Assembly: GCA_003457145.1 (NCBI GenBank)
Contig: DMSR01000530.1
Location: 1-7,269, forward strand
From: Bacillus sp. (in: firmicutes)
GTDB lineage: Bacteria > Bacillota > Bacilli > Bacillales > Cytobacillaceae
Length of the DNA: 7,269 nt
Direction of reading: 5' to 3'
The notes under the pieces are model-generated. The model was given only the letters and a program-made list of their open reading frames with translations. It did no database searches and was not told the DNA's origin. Below are positions 1 through 6,205 of the stretch, one piece after another. Each line of letters opens with the position of its first letter. Position 1 is the first letter of the stretch. Made by a program: the position numbers and the translations under genes.

Positions 1-22
1 ATCCATTTTATAGAATGAAGTC

Positions 23-51
23 ATTTTATCATGAATGAATTACAGTCGCAA
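23..51 (-). promoter_or_regulatory. Candidate SigA promoter reading left, out of the window
   Basis: On the minus strand the sequence has a -35 TTGCGA (46-51), a 17-nt spacer and a -10 TAAAAT (23-28). These match the SigA consensus at 4 of 6 and 5 of 6 positions. It lies downstream of the cheR terminator, and the 1-207 stretch holds no convincing gene, so it probably drives the next gene beyond base 1. In B. subtilis that gene is aroF (chorismate synthase). The target is inferred from gene order, not seen. A second AT-rich block at 3-10 (TATAAAAT on the minus strand) lacks a paired -35. Confidence 0.55.
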
Positions 52-207
52 AAAGCAGGCACAAAGTCTATAAAGTGTTTTTTGAACCAGTGCTGTTTAG
101 TAAATATATTTTTACGAGAAGCTTTCATATACGTTGTTACTTTATCTTTAAAAGTAAAAATTGTTGATTTCTTTTATTATCAATCACACAGTGAAAAGAG
201 CGTAAAG

Positions 208-237
208 AAAAAAAGAGCACGGAACATACCCGGGCTC
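208..237 (-). terminator. Intrinsic terminator of cheR
   Basis: Read on the minus strand, GAGC (234-237) and CGG (230-232) pair with CCG (220-222) and GCTC (215-218). There is one mismatch, a 7-nt loop and then a run of seven T (208-214). It begins 6 nt after the cheR stop, so it separates cheR from whatever lies to the left. Confidence 0.75.
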
Positions 238-243
238 CTTTTG

Positions 244-1038
<795 letters not shown>

Positions 1039-1058
1039 TCAGAAGAATGAATAATATA

Positions 1059-1064
1059 ATTATA
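1059..1064 (-). promoter_or_regulatory. Possible -10 element for cheR
   Basis: A perfect TATAAT lies on the minus strand 41 nt upstream of the cheR ATG, after the ndk terminator. No good -35 (region about 1082-1087) and no TG extension accompany it, so this is a weak call. A 7-bp inverted repeat (1031-1037 with 1062-1068) overlaps it. I saw no clear SigD-type motif. Confidence 0.35.
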
Positions 1065-1173
1065 GCGAAAATTGATAAAAACTGGGGTATTTTTTATACA
1101 CTTACACACTTTTTGTAAAAAAGAACATGAAATAAGAGCGAAAGTTAATTTTTCTAAAAAACAAGTTATTGCG

Positions 1174-1206
1174 AAAAAAAAAGGGCACTTGCATTAACAA
1201 GTCCCC
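1174..1206 (-). terminator. Intrinsic terminator of ndk
   Basis: On the minus strand GGG (1204-1206), one mismatch and ACTTG (1198-1202) pair with CAAGT (1187-1191) and CCC (1183-1185). The loop is 6 nt and nine T follow (1174-1182). It starts about 10 nt after the ndk stop codon. Confidence 0.8.
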
Positions 1207-1216
1207 CATACAATTA

Positions 1217-1663
1217 TTAATAGATCCAGTCGTTCATTAATTTGCTGTATTCAGCCAATTCTTCCTGTTTGAAGAAAAGCCCGATTTCACGTTCTGCGCT
1301 TTCAGGTGAATCTGACCCGTGAATAATATTCTTTCCTACAGTTACTCCGAAATCGCCGCGGATTGTTCCAGGAGCTGCATCTTTAGGGTTAGTTGACCCC
1401 ATCATTTGGCGTGCAGTGGCAATGACGTTTTCTCCCTGCCATACCATTGCGAAGACTGGTCCTGATGTAATGAAGTCTACCAATTCACCGAAAAACGGAC
1501 GCTCTTTGTGCTCGCCATAATGCTCCTCAGCAAGTTCTCTAGGTATATTTATTAGTTTTCCGCCAACAAGCTGGAAGCCCTTCTTTTCGAACCTGGCAAC
1601 AACTTCACCGATCAGGTTACGCTGTACTCCATCAGGCTTGACCATTAAATACGTCTTTTCCAT
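1217..1663 (-). CDS. ndk: Nucleoside diphosphate kinase
   Basis: Transfers the gamma-phosphate of ATP to nucleoside diphosphates through a phosphohistidine intermediate, balancing cytoplasmic NTP and dNTP pools. The 148-residue protein covers the whole family fold. Visible are the N-terminal [10 protein letters not shown] strand (3-12), RPFF (55-58), the [16 protein letters not shown] nucleotide-binding stretch (91-106) and the active-site signature NIIHGSDS with catalytic His115. I chose the ATG at 1663 because AGGAG (1672-1676) is 8 nt upstream. The in-frame GTG at 1670-1672 overlaps that ribosome binding site and would add only three residues. It has its own promoter just after hepT and its own terminator, so it can be a single-gene unit, with read-through from hepT possible because no hepT terminator is seen. 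Confidence 0.97.
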   Translation of the reverse strand: MEKTYLMVKPDGVQRNLIGEVVARFEKKGFQLVGGKLINIPRELAEEHYGEHKERPFFGELVDFITSGPVFAMVWQGENVIATARQMMGSTNPKDAAPGTIRGDFGVTVGKNIIHGSDSPESAEREIGLFFKQEELAEYSKLMNDWIY

Positions 1664-1722
1664 GAGTTTCACTCCTAATTATCATATGTATAGTGAACCG
1701 CTTACAAAAGCAACCCTTGAAA

Positions 1723-1751
1723 ATAGTATCATTTTTTTGAAAACTTCGCAA
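1723..1751 (-). promoter_or_regulatory. SigA promoter for ndk
   Basis: On the minus strand there is a -35 TTGCGA (1746-1751), a 17-nt spacer and a -10 TACTAT (1723-1728). An extended -10 TGA precedes the hexamer (1729-1731). It starts 4 nt after the hepT stop codon and about 60 nt before the ndk ATG, giving a short leader of roughly 50 nt. Confidence 0.65.
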
Positions 1752-1755
1752 CTTG

Positions 1756-2718
1756 CTAATATTTGCGTTTTCCAATGAATTTCGCAATGTCTCTTAATGA
1801 TTTTTTCGCCTTGTTTGGCGGCAGTTCATCGAGGATAGCAAGAGCTTTATCAAGATATCGGTTACTTAATTCCAGGGACTTTTCAAGCGCTCCCGAACCC
1901 TGAATCAGCTTAAGAATCTCTTCAAGTTCATCTCTCCCCATTCCTTCATGGACGGTTTTGACCTTGCTTAATATATATTCATCCCCCATCGCATACAAAA
2001 CAGGCAAAGTAATATTCCCTTGCAGCAAATCTCCACCTGCAGGCTTGCCAAGCTCTTTTTCAGTACCTGTGAAGTCCAATACATCATCGGTAATCTGAAA
2101 TGACATTCCTACATAATAGCCAAAACGGTATAATTTGCGATGGTCTTCCTGCGGTACCCCCGAAACGACTGCGCCAAGCTGGCAGCTAGCGGCAATAAGC
2201 AAAGCAGTCTTTCTCTTTATTCTTAGCAAGTAATTGCGTAAATTCTGTTCAAAGTTATATTTATCTTTTATCTGCTCAATTTCCCCTACACTTAATTCAA
2301 CAATCGTATCTGATAGTATTTGGTGGGCAAGAGGATTTTCTATCTCGGTCATTAGTTCCAGTGCTCTAGCAAAAATATAATCACCCGTATACATAGCAAT
2401 CCGGTTATCATATTTCGCTTTTATCGTTGGCTGTCCCCTTCTCAACTCAGCATCATCAATGACATCATCATGAACGAGGGAAGCCATATGTATTAATTCA
2501 AGCGAGACCGCTACATTCTTGATTACATTGATATCATAGTTCCCGAACTTGCCTCCAAGCAAAACAAAAACCGGGCGGATTCGCTTGCCCCCAGCCTTTA
2601 GCAATTGAAGGCTGGCTTGTCTGAGGAGCGCTGAATTAGCCTGGATTGTTTCTTCAAGCTCTTTTTCAATTTGAGTCAAATCAGAATTTAAATATGTATA
2701 CATCATCTTAATTTTCAT
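1756..2718 (-). CDS. hepT: Heptaprenyl diphosphate synthase component II (catalytic subunit)
   Basis: Large catalytic subunit of heptaprenyl diphosphate synthase. It condenses isopentenyl diphosphate units onto farnesyl diphosphate to give the C35 side chain of menaquinone-7, and works with HepS. The 320-residue protein is an all-trans prenyltransferase: GGKRIRP (43-49), first aspartate-rich motif DDVID (84-88) followed by LRRGQPT, the KTALL stretch (170-174) and second aspartate-rich motif DDVLD (211-215) followed by LGKPAGGDLLQGN. It ends in IGKRKY like the B. subtilis protein. I chose the ATG at 2718 because GGGTGG (2724-2729) lies 5 nt upstream. The open frame extends to a TTG at 2748, which has no visible ribosome binding site. 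It is the last gene of the hepS-menG-hepT set and is preceded by a long hairpin (2740-2808). All catalytic motifs are intact. Confidence 0.95.
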   Translation of the reverse strand: MKIKMMYTYLNSDLTQIEKELEETIQANSALLRQASLQLLKAGGKRIRPVFVLLGGKFGNYDINVIKNVAVSLELIHMASLVHDDVIDDAELRRGQPTIKAKYDNRIAMYTGDYIFARALELMTEIENPLAHQILSDTIVELSVGEIEQIKDKYNFEQNLRNYLLRIKRKTALLIAASCQLGAVVSGVPQEDHRKLYRFGYYVGMSFQITDDVLDFTGTEKELGKPAGGDLLQGNITLPVLYAMGDEYILSKVKTVHEGMGRDELEEILKLIQGSGALEKSLELSNRYLDKALAILDELPPNKAKKSLRDIAKFIGKRKY

Positions 2719-2739
2719 CTTATCCACCCAGCTTTTAAA

Positions 2740-2808
2740 TCCTGACAAGGCAATGTTCGGCTGTACACATCTAGACGGCTTTATGCCGCCAATATCTGCC
2801 AGTCAGGA
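2740..2808. repeat. Long imperfect hairpin between menG and hepT
   Basis: The outer arms TCCTGAC (2740-2746) and GTCAGGA (2802-2808) pair perfectly. After a small internal loop GGCA (2749-2752) pairs with TGCC (2797-2800). Shorter pairings then continue inward: AT/AT, TT/AA and GGC (2759-2761) with GCC (2788-2790). The apex holds a small CGGC/GCCG hairpin (2776-2779 with 2785-2788). About 18-19 base pairs form in all. In the hepT mRNA the structure ends 21 nt before the ATG. On the plus strand it is followed by GGGA and six T, which resembles a terminator, although no plus-strand gene is known here. Confidence 0.5.
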
Positions 2809-2912
2809 GGGATTTTTTATGCTTCGGCCTATTCATATCACCATGGAAAGCCATAATGAAAAACTGGCTGACTTTCCTCGCCGAGCAAATAAGAAAAGGC
2901 AGCCAATATCAT

Positions 2913-3620
2913 TTATATTTGTTTTCGCCCTATATGAACAGCAGCCACTCCGCCACTGTATGGCTTATATTCTACCTTTACAAAACCTGCATCCGAAAAC
3001 ATCTTAGCAAGCTGTTTCATTCCTGGGAAATCCTTAGCCGATTCCTGAAGCCATGAATATTCATTGTAGCTCTTAGCAAACAGCTTTCCAAACATTGGCA
3101 TGATGAATCTGAAGTATAGCCGGTAAATCTGCTTGAAGCCCAACATTGTAGGTTGGGAGGTTTCAAGGCATACTGCAATTCCGCCAGGTTTTACTACCCT
3201 GTACATTTCGCGGAGGACTTGGTTATAATCAGGAACATTCCTTAATCCGAATCCAATAGTTACATAATCAAAACTATTATCTTCAAACGGGAGTTCCATA
3301 GCATTGCCATGGACAAGAGTCGCTTGATTAAGATTTCGGTCATTCAGTTTTTCTTCGCCAATCTTCAGCATATTTTTGCTGAAATCGAGTCCGACCACAC
3401 TGCCATCAGGTCCTACAGCATCTGCGAGGGCAATCGTCCAATCTGCAGTCCCGCAGCACACATCAAGGGCCTTTTCACCTTTTTGCACATTCATTTTCTT
3501 CATCGTATCATTGCGCCATTTAATATGCTGCTGAAAACTGATGACAGAATTCATTTGATCATAATTTTCATATATTTTTTCGAAGACACCATGAACGCGT
3601 TCTTCCTTCGATTGCTGCAT
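2913..3620 (-). CDS. menG: Demethylmenaquinone methyltransferase MenG (UbiE/COQ5 family)
   Basis: SAM-dependent C-methyltransferase that converts demethylmenaquinone to menaquinone, the last step of the pathway. Older names are menH and gerCB. The protein has 235 residues. The first UbiE signature is visible as [16 protein letters not shown] (20-35), SAM motif I as LDVCCGTAD (52-60), an acidic LDFS (79-82), NAMELPF (106-112) and the second signature RVVKPGG (141-147). The ATG lies 5 nt after the hepS stop. Its ribosome binding site AAGGG (3629-3633) is inside the last hepS codons, so the two genes are probably translationally coupled. The C-terminus HIGRKQI differs slightly from the HIGWK I recall for B. 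subtilis. A 194-nt gap with a hairpin separates it from hepT. Confidence 0.96.
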   Translation of the reverse strand: MQQSKEERVHGVFEKIYENYDQMNSVISFQQHIKWRNDTMKKMNVQKGEKALDVCCGTADWTIALADAVGPDGSVVGLDFSKNMLKIGEEKLNDRNLNQATLVHGNAMELPFEDNSFDYVTIGFGLRNVPDYNQVLREMYRVVKPGGIAVCLETSQPTMLGFKQIYRLYFRFIMPMFGKLFAKSYNEYSWLQESAKDFPGMKQLAKMFSDAGFVKVEYKPYSGGVAAVHIGRKQI

Positions 3621-3625
3621 TAAAT

Positions 3626-4453
3626 TTACCCTTCTTCCGCGAATTTTTTAGACATGGACTGGTGCTGGCCGGCGATCTTTTTTAAACGCTCAACTAGCAG
3701 ACTGTTCATTCCAGGAAGCTTTTTCAAAGCATTATCTATCATCATCAGCGAAAATTCAATATAACGTGTACAAATTGATAATAAATATTTTTGCTGTTCC
3801 GAAGAAAGTTCAGTGGAGTTCTGGTCAAGCTTTGGCAAAGCCAGTTTTTTCAGTACATCAAAAACGAGCGACCTGCCAGACTGGATGAACTTCTTTTCTT
3901 CTAAAATCAACCTTTTAACGAACAGCCAATTTGCGGCGAATTCATGCCATTCCGTTGCTTGGAAGTGATCAGCAATCTTACCAAGGAGGGTAGATTCGAT
4001 CAACTTGATGCTTTCCATTAATTTATCGATTGCTTCTACTTCTTTTTGATATACAGAAATCTTATTTTCATTGATTTCTTTTACGCCTGCAGCGAGTTGC
4101 TTGATCATCTCAATATCTTCTGTATCTGCAAGGAGTTTATAATACAGACCACTGAAATAGATTCCGGCAAGAACTGTTAGCTGGCGATTTTTAAGGCTGT
4201 CGTCATCTTCACCTAGACATGAATTTTGGACATGCTCGTGGGTATCAAGGGCAATTTGCAGGAGCATTGCAGTAACACTATAATTTTCAACCTTATCAAA
4301 GTCTAATCCGTACTGATCCAGCATAGAAATAAGCAGCAAGAGCTTATCATCATCTATAACAGGAGCTTCTACATGCTCTAGCAAATAAGGATGCGAAAGC
4401 TTTTCTTGAAGATGCCCTCTGATGCTATCTAATTTCATTTGAAAGTCTTGCAA
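3626..4453 (-). CDS. hepS: Heptaprenyl diphosphate synthase component I (regulatory subunit)
   Basis: Small, non-catalytic subunit of heptaprenyl diphosphate synthase (HEPPP_synt_1 family, formerly gerCA). It is needed with HepT to make the C35 menaquinone side chain. It lacks aspartate-rich catalytic motifs, as expected. Family features visible are [15 protein letters not shown] near the N-terminus, [20 protein letters not shown] and the KEINENK segment in the middle. The protein is largely helical, with 275 residues from the chosen start. That start is the TTG at 4453, because AAGGGTGA (4459-4466) sits 5 nt upstream and the resulting MQD start matches the B. subtilis protein as I recall it. 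The GTG at 4462 would overlap this site. It is the first gene of the hepS-menG-hepT operon, preceded by a 237-nt gap containing a promoter and leader structures. Confidence 0.93.
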   Translation of the reverse strand: MQDFQMKLDSIRGHLQEKLSHPYLLEHVEAPVIDDDKLLLLISMLDQYGLDFDKVENYSVTAMLLQIALDTHEHVQNSCLGEDDDSLKNRQLTVLAGIYFSGLYYKLLADTEDIEMIKQLAAGVKEINENKISVYQKEVEAIDKLMESIKLIESTLLGKIADHFQATEWHEFAANWLFVKRLILEEKKFIQSGRSLVFDVLKKLALPKLDQNSTELSSEQQKYLLSICTRYIEFSLMMIDNALKKLPGMNSLLVERLKKIAGQHQSMSKKFAEEG

Positions 4454-4515
4454 ATAAATCACCCTTGTTCCCCTTATTTATGTTGGATTGCCGGCGGGCA
4501 GAATAATATCGAATG

Positions 4516-4561
4516 ATGCAAAACAGACATAAAAAAAGCGCCTTTTTAACAAGTTTTGCAT
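4516..4561 (-). promoter_or_regulatory. hepS leader structure: terminator-like hairpin inside a 9-bp inverted repeat
   Basis: Read on the minus strand, ATGCAAAAC (4553-4561) and GTTTTGCAT (4516-4524) form a perfect 9-bp stem. Inside it, AAAAAG (4542-4547) and CTTTTT (4533-4538) form a 6-bp hairpin with a GCG loop, and the T run continues to 4531. The inner part looks like an intrinsic terminator. It lies downstream of the candidate hepS promoter at 4590, so it could be an attenuator in the leader or the real terminator of mtrB. Confidence 0.5.
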
Positions 4562-4589
4562 TTGTACCGTACATTCCAAGGCAGTGACA

Positions 4590-4598
4590 ATTATATCA
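4590..4598 (-). promoter_or_regulatory. Extended -10 promoter for the hepS-menG-hepT operon
   Basis: The minus strand reads TGA TATAAT: a perfect -10 (4590-4595) with a TG extension (4597-4598). The -35 region is poor, which extended -10 promoters can tolerate. Start of transcription would fall near 4583, giving a leader of about 130 nt before hepS. A 16-nt palindrome (4593-4608) overlaps the -10 and could be an operator. Confidence 0.5.
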
Positions 4599-4633
4599 TA
4601 AATGATATTAACATGGATGCGATATTATAAATT

Positions 4634-4649
4634 AAAAGCCTTTTAAGGC
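4634..4649 (-). terminator. Short terminator-like hairpin after mtrB
   Basis: On the minus strand GCCT (4646-4649) pairs with AGGC (4638-4641). The loop is 4 nt and the stem is followed by TTTTAATTT. It lies about 45 nt after the mtrB stop. The stem is short, so termination may be partial. Confidence 0.45.
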
Positions 4650-4693
4650 AAAAAGAAGCGGATTCTGTAACAAAATAGTTGAAATTAATCCCT

Positions 4694-4927
4694 TTATTTC
4701 TTTTCGCTTTCAACTTCTCCAAAGGGTGTAAGGATTTTCGCATGTCCTCTGATCTTGATAGCAGATGTATGTTCAGTGAACTGGGCAATCATGACCTCGC
4801 CTTTATCTAGCTTTTCGGAATGATGAAAACGCGTATCTGTCCCTCTAGTCAGCCCAATCACGTTGACTCCATCCTGAATCGCTTTGATTACTACATAATC
4901 CGTATTAACATTTTGTTTCTTATCCAT
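4694..4927 (-). CDS. mtrB: trp RNA-binding attenuation protein (TRAP)
   Basis: Subunit of the 11-membered TRAP ring, which binds tryptophan and then wraps trp leader RNA around itself at spaced (G/U)AG triplets, causing termination or blocking translation. The 77-residue protein is two residues longer at the N-terminus than the 75-residue B. subtilis protein. The RNA-contacting triad known there as Lys37/Lys56/Arg58 is present as Lys39, Lys58 and Arg60. The tryptophan-pocket residues Thr25, Thr30, Gln47 and Thr49 correspond to Thr27, Thr32, Gln49 and Thr51. The ATG at 4927 has a GGGGG ribosome binding site (4934-4938) 6 nt upstream. Longer in-frame starts run back into the intercistronic gap without support. 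It follows folE by 71 nt in the usual mtrAB operon. By gene order its usual target, the trp genes, may lie to the left of this window; that is inference. Confidence 0.96.
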   Translation of the reverse strand: MDKKQNVNTDYVVIKAIQDGVNVIGLTRGTDTRFHHSEKLDKGEVMIAQFTEHTSAIKIRGHAKILTPFGEVESEKK

Positions 4928-4960
4928 TATTATCCCCCTTATCTGTAGGAATAAAGCATT

Positions 4961-4986
4961 AAAAGGCCAGAAGGATCCATTCGGCC
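4961..4986 (-). terminator. Weak folE-mtrB intercistronic hairpin
   Basis: On the minus strand GGCCGAA (4980-4986) pairs with TTC-T-GGCC (4965-4972), with one bulged T and a 7-nt loop. Only four T follow (4961-4964). It could be a weak, partial terminator or an mRNA-processing structure that lowers mtrB relative to folE. It may have no function. Confidence 0.3.
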
Positions 4987-4998
4987 AGTGAAACATTT

Positions 4999-5565
4999 TT
5001 AAGCTTTGATTAATGAGAGGATTTCCGAGCGGGCATTTACATCATCAGCCAAAGTTCCCCTGACTGCTGAAGTAACCGTTTTTGAACCAGGTTTTTTTAC
5101 GCCTCTCATCGTCATGCACATATGTTCTGCTTCAACGACAACCATCACTCCATGTGGTTCAAGCTTCTCCATGATTGCATTGGCAATTGTCGAGGTGATT
5201 CTCTCCTGCAGTTGCGGCCTCCTTGCGACTGCCTCTACTGCCCTTGCCAGCTTACTTAACCCTGTTACCTTCCCGCCTCTGGGTATATATGCAACATGTG
5301 CCTTTCCGAAAAACGGAACTAGATGATGCTCGCACATTGAATAAAATGGAATATCTTTAACCAAAACCAATTCCTCATGATCCTCACCAAAAATTGTTTC
5401 AAAATATTCCTTAGGATCCTGGTTCAACCCTGAGAACACTTCCTCATACATTTTCGCCACGCGTTTTGGCGTATCGAGTAAACCTTCACGGTTTGGGTCT
5501 TCCCCTACAGCTTCTAATATTAAACGCACCGCTTCTTCGATCTGGGCACGATTGACTTTTGTCAT
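4999..5565 (-). CDS. folE: GTP cyclohydrolase I
   Basis: Converts GTP to 7,8-dihydroneopterin triphosphate, the first step of folate synthesis; it is also called mtrA. The enzyme is zinc-dependent and forms a homodecamer in characterised relatives. The 188-residue protein carries the zinc ligands Cys78 and His81 in [10 protein letters not shown] and Cys150 in [21 protein letters not shown] (98-108) and RPQLQERIT (116-124) are family signatures around the active site. I chose the ATG at 5565: the AGGAGG site (5574-5579) is 8 nt away from it, but only 2 nt from the other in-frame ATG at 5571. It is first in the folE-mtrB operon, behind the strong hbs terminator and a promoter region with two TATAAT boxes. 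It is the zinc enzyme type (FolE), not the zinc-independent FolE2. Confidence 0.96.
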   Translation of the reverse strand: MTKVNRAQIEEAVRLILEAVGEDPNREGLLDTPKRVAKMYEEVFSGLNQDPKEYFETIFGEDHEELVLVKDIPFYSMCEHHLVPFFGKAHVAYIPRGGKVTGLSKLARAVEAVARRPQLQERITSTIANAIMEKLEPHGVMVVVEAEHMCMTMRGVKKPGSKTVTSAVRGTLADDVNARSEILSLIKA

Positions 5566-5583
5566 ATGCATATCCTCCTATGG

Positions 5584-5635
5584 TAAATCCATCTAATTAT
5601 AATCCTGCATATAAAACCATCTATATGATTATAAT
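5584..5635. repeat. Imperfect tandem repeat carrying two TATAAT boxes upstream of folE
   Basis: The unit TAAA(T/A)CCATCTA-ATTATAAT occurs at 5584-5603 and again at 5612-5635. The copies differ by one substitution and a 4-nt insertion (TATG) in the second. Start-to-start spacing is 28 nt. Each copy gives a minus-strand TATAAT (5596-5601 and 5628-5633), so the folE promoter region may have arisen by a local duplication. Confidence 0.6.
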
Positions 5636-5656
5636 ATTTTCATCTTAGCATATCCA
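5628..5656 (-). promoter_or_regulatory. Candidate SigA promoter for folE-mtrB
   Basis: On the minus strand there is a -35 TGGATA (5651-5656, 4 of 6), a 17-nt spacer and a perfect -10 TATAAT (5628-5633). The leader would be about 55 nt. The second TATAAT at 5596-5601 has no recognisable -35. CCTGCAT (5604-5610) and ATGCAGG (5662-5668) flank the promoter as a 7-bp inverted repeat. Confidence 0.55.
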
Positions 5657-5693
5657 TTTCCATGCAGGCAAAAAGTTTTCCCTCTGACGGAAT

Positions 5694-5723
5694 ACAAAAA
5701 AGGCCGCGAAGTAGTCGCGGCCT
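5694..5723 (-). terminator. Strong intrinsic terminator of hbs
   Basis: A perfect 9-bp stem AGGCCGCGA/TCGCGGCCT (5715-5723 with 5701-5709) has a 5-nt loop and is followed on the minus strand by six T (5696-5701). It lies 36 nt after the hbs stop and should isolate hbs from folE. Confidence 0.92.
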
Positions 5724-5734
5724 TGATGTTTAAG

Positions 5735-5756
5735 CATACGCTCAATGCGTCGTATG
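5735..5756 (-). promoter_or_regulatory. hbs 3'-UTR hairpin with a loop complementary to the 5'-UTR
   Basis: On the minus strand CATACG (5751-5756) pairs with CGTATG (5735-5740) around a 10-nt loop ACGCATTGAG. The segment ATTGAGCGT (5738-5746), loop plus stem edge, can pair with ATGCTCAAT in the hbs leader (6072-6080) over nine contiguous pairs, one of them G-U. The stem lies directly after the stop codon, before the terminator. Confidence 0.5.
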
Positions 5757-5759
5757 TAA

Positions 5760-6032
5760 TTATTTCACTGCATCCTTAAGTGCTTTGCCTGGTTTGAAAG
5801 CAGGCACCTTGCTAGCAGAGATTTCGATTTCGTCGCCAGTCTGTGGGTTACGGCCTTTACGGGCAGCACGCTCACGAACTTCGAAGTTACCAAAACCGAT
5901 TAACTGTACTTTGTCCCCATCTTTTAATGCATTTAAGATTGAATCAAAAACAGCGTCAACTGCTTTTGTTGCGTCCTTCTTGGAAAGCTCACCAGCTTCT
6001 GCAACTGCATTAATAAGTTCTGTTTTGTTCAT
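5760..6032 (-). CDS. hbs: DNA-binding protein HU
   Basis: Abundant nucleoid protein of the HU/IHF family. It binds DNA as a dimer without strong sequence preference and bends it. The 90-residue protein shows the N-terminal helical dimer core (about 1-40), the signature [20 protein letters not shown] (46-65) with arginines 53, 55, 58 and 61 in the DNA arm and the intercalating Pro63, then the [12 protein letters not shown] tail. It ends in DAVK, like the 90-residue B. stearothermophilus protein. I chose the ATG at 6032 because the very strong site GGGAGGAGGTG (6039-6049) lies 6 nt upstream. An in-frame ATG at 6060-6062 would translate through that site. It is a single-gene unit: strong terminator downstream, spoIVA terminator upstream and at least one likely promoter in the gap. 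Confidence 0.98.
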   Translation of the reverse strand: MNKTELINAVAEAGELSKKDATKAVDAVFDSILNALKDGDKVQLIGFGNFEVRERAARKGRNPQTGDEIEISASKVPAFKPGKALKDAVK

Positions 6033-6062
6033 GCCATTCACCTCCTCCCAAAGATTTCCCAT

Positions 6063-6079
6063 TGCTCAGAAATTGAGCA
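6063..6079 (-). promoter_or_regulatory. hbs 5'-UTR hairpin
   Basis: On the minus strand TGCTCA (6074-6079) and TGAGCA (6063-6068) form a 6-bp stem with a 5-nt loop. It ends 13 nt before the GGGAGGAGGTG ribosome binding site. Its first arm overlaps the segment that can pair with the hbs 3'-UTR, so the two structures would compete or form a kissing complex. Confidence 0.5.
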
Positions 6080-6110
6080 TCTTTACTACATTTCTAAACA
6101 AAACAAATGA

Positions 6111-6140
6111 ATTCTATACGTTGTCAGAGGATTTTCTCAA
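6111..6140 (-). promoter_or_regulatory. Candidate SigA promoter for hbs (proximal)
   Basis: On the minus strand there is a -35 TTGAGA (6135-6140, 5 of 6), an 18-nt spacer and a -10 TAGAAT (6111-6116, 5 of 6). The start would be near 6104, giving a leader of about 70 nt that contains the 6063-6079 hairpin. Confidence 0.5.
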
Positions 6141-6184
6141 CATAGCATATTAAATCTAGTGATTATAAATCCTAAAATCCCGCC

Positions 6185-6205
6185 AACCCATATCAAATAA
6201 GGGTT
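6185..6205 (-). promoter_or_regulatory. Hairpin in the distal hbs leader
   Basis: AACCC and GGGTT (6201-6205 with 6185-6189) form a 5-bp stem. After one mismatch it continues as TAT/ATA (6197-6199 with 6191-6193), with a 3-nt loop. It lies between the two candidate hbs promoters and would be in the transcript only from the distal one. Confidence 0.4.

Noticed and set aside
2838..2912. Minus-strand 24-codon frame starting immediately after the menG stop
   Set aside because: No suitable ribosome binding site (nearest purine run is about 17 nt away), no recognised similarity, and too short to support.
2753..3056. Plus-strand open frames over the menG-hepT gap and the menG 3' end
   Set aside because: Mostly antisense to menG, no ribosome binding site, no recognisable domain, and they begin inside the hairpin element.
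4591..4788. Minus-strand 65-codon frame overlapping the mtrB 3' end
   Set aside because: Shadow in another frame of mtrB that runs into the AT-rich intergenic promoter region; no ribosome binding site.
4463..5580. TRAP target arrays ((G/T)AG repeats) near folE-mtrB as autoregulation sites
   Set aside because: Reading by eye I found no run of regularly spaced GAG/TAG triplets on the minus strand in the leaders; TRAP targets are expected elsewhere.
6033..6062. Longer HU start at the upstream ATG
   Set aside because: The added ten codons encode the ribosome binding site itself (the Trp-Glu-Glu-Val codons read GGGAGGAGGTG), and HU proteins begin MNKTELI.
5785..6153. Plus-strand open frame antisense to hbs and its leader
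   Set aside because: It exists because of the codon pattern of hbs on the other strand; no start signal and no domain. Similar antisense frames over folE (5006-5326), menG (3309-3623) and spoIVA (6533-6856, 6890-7102) were dropped for the same reason.
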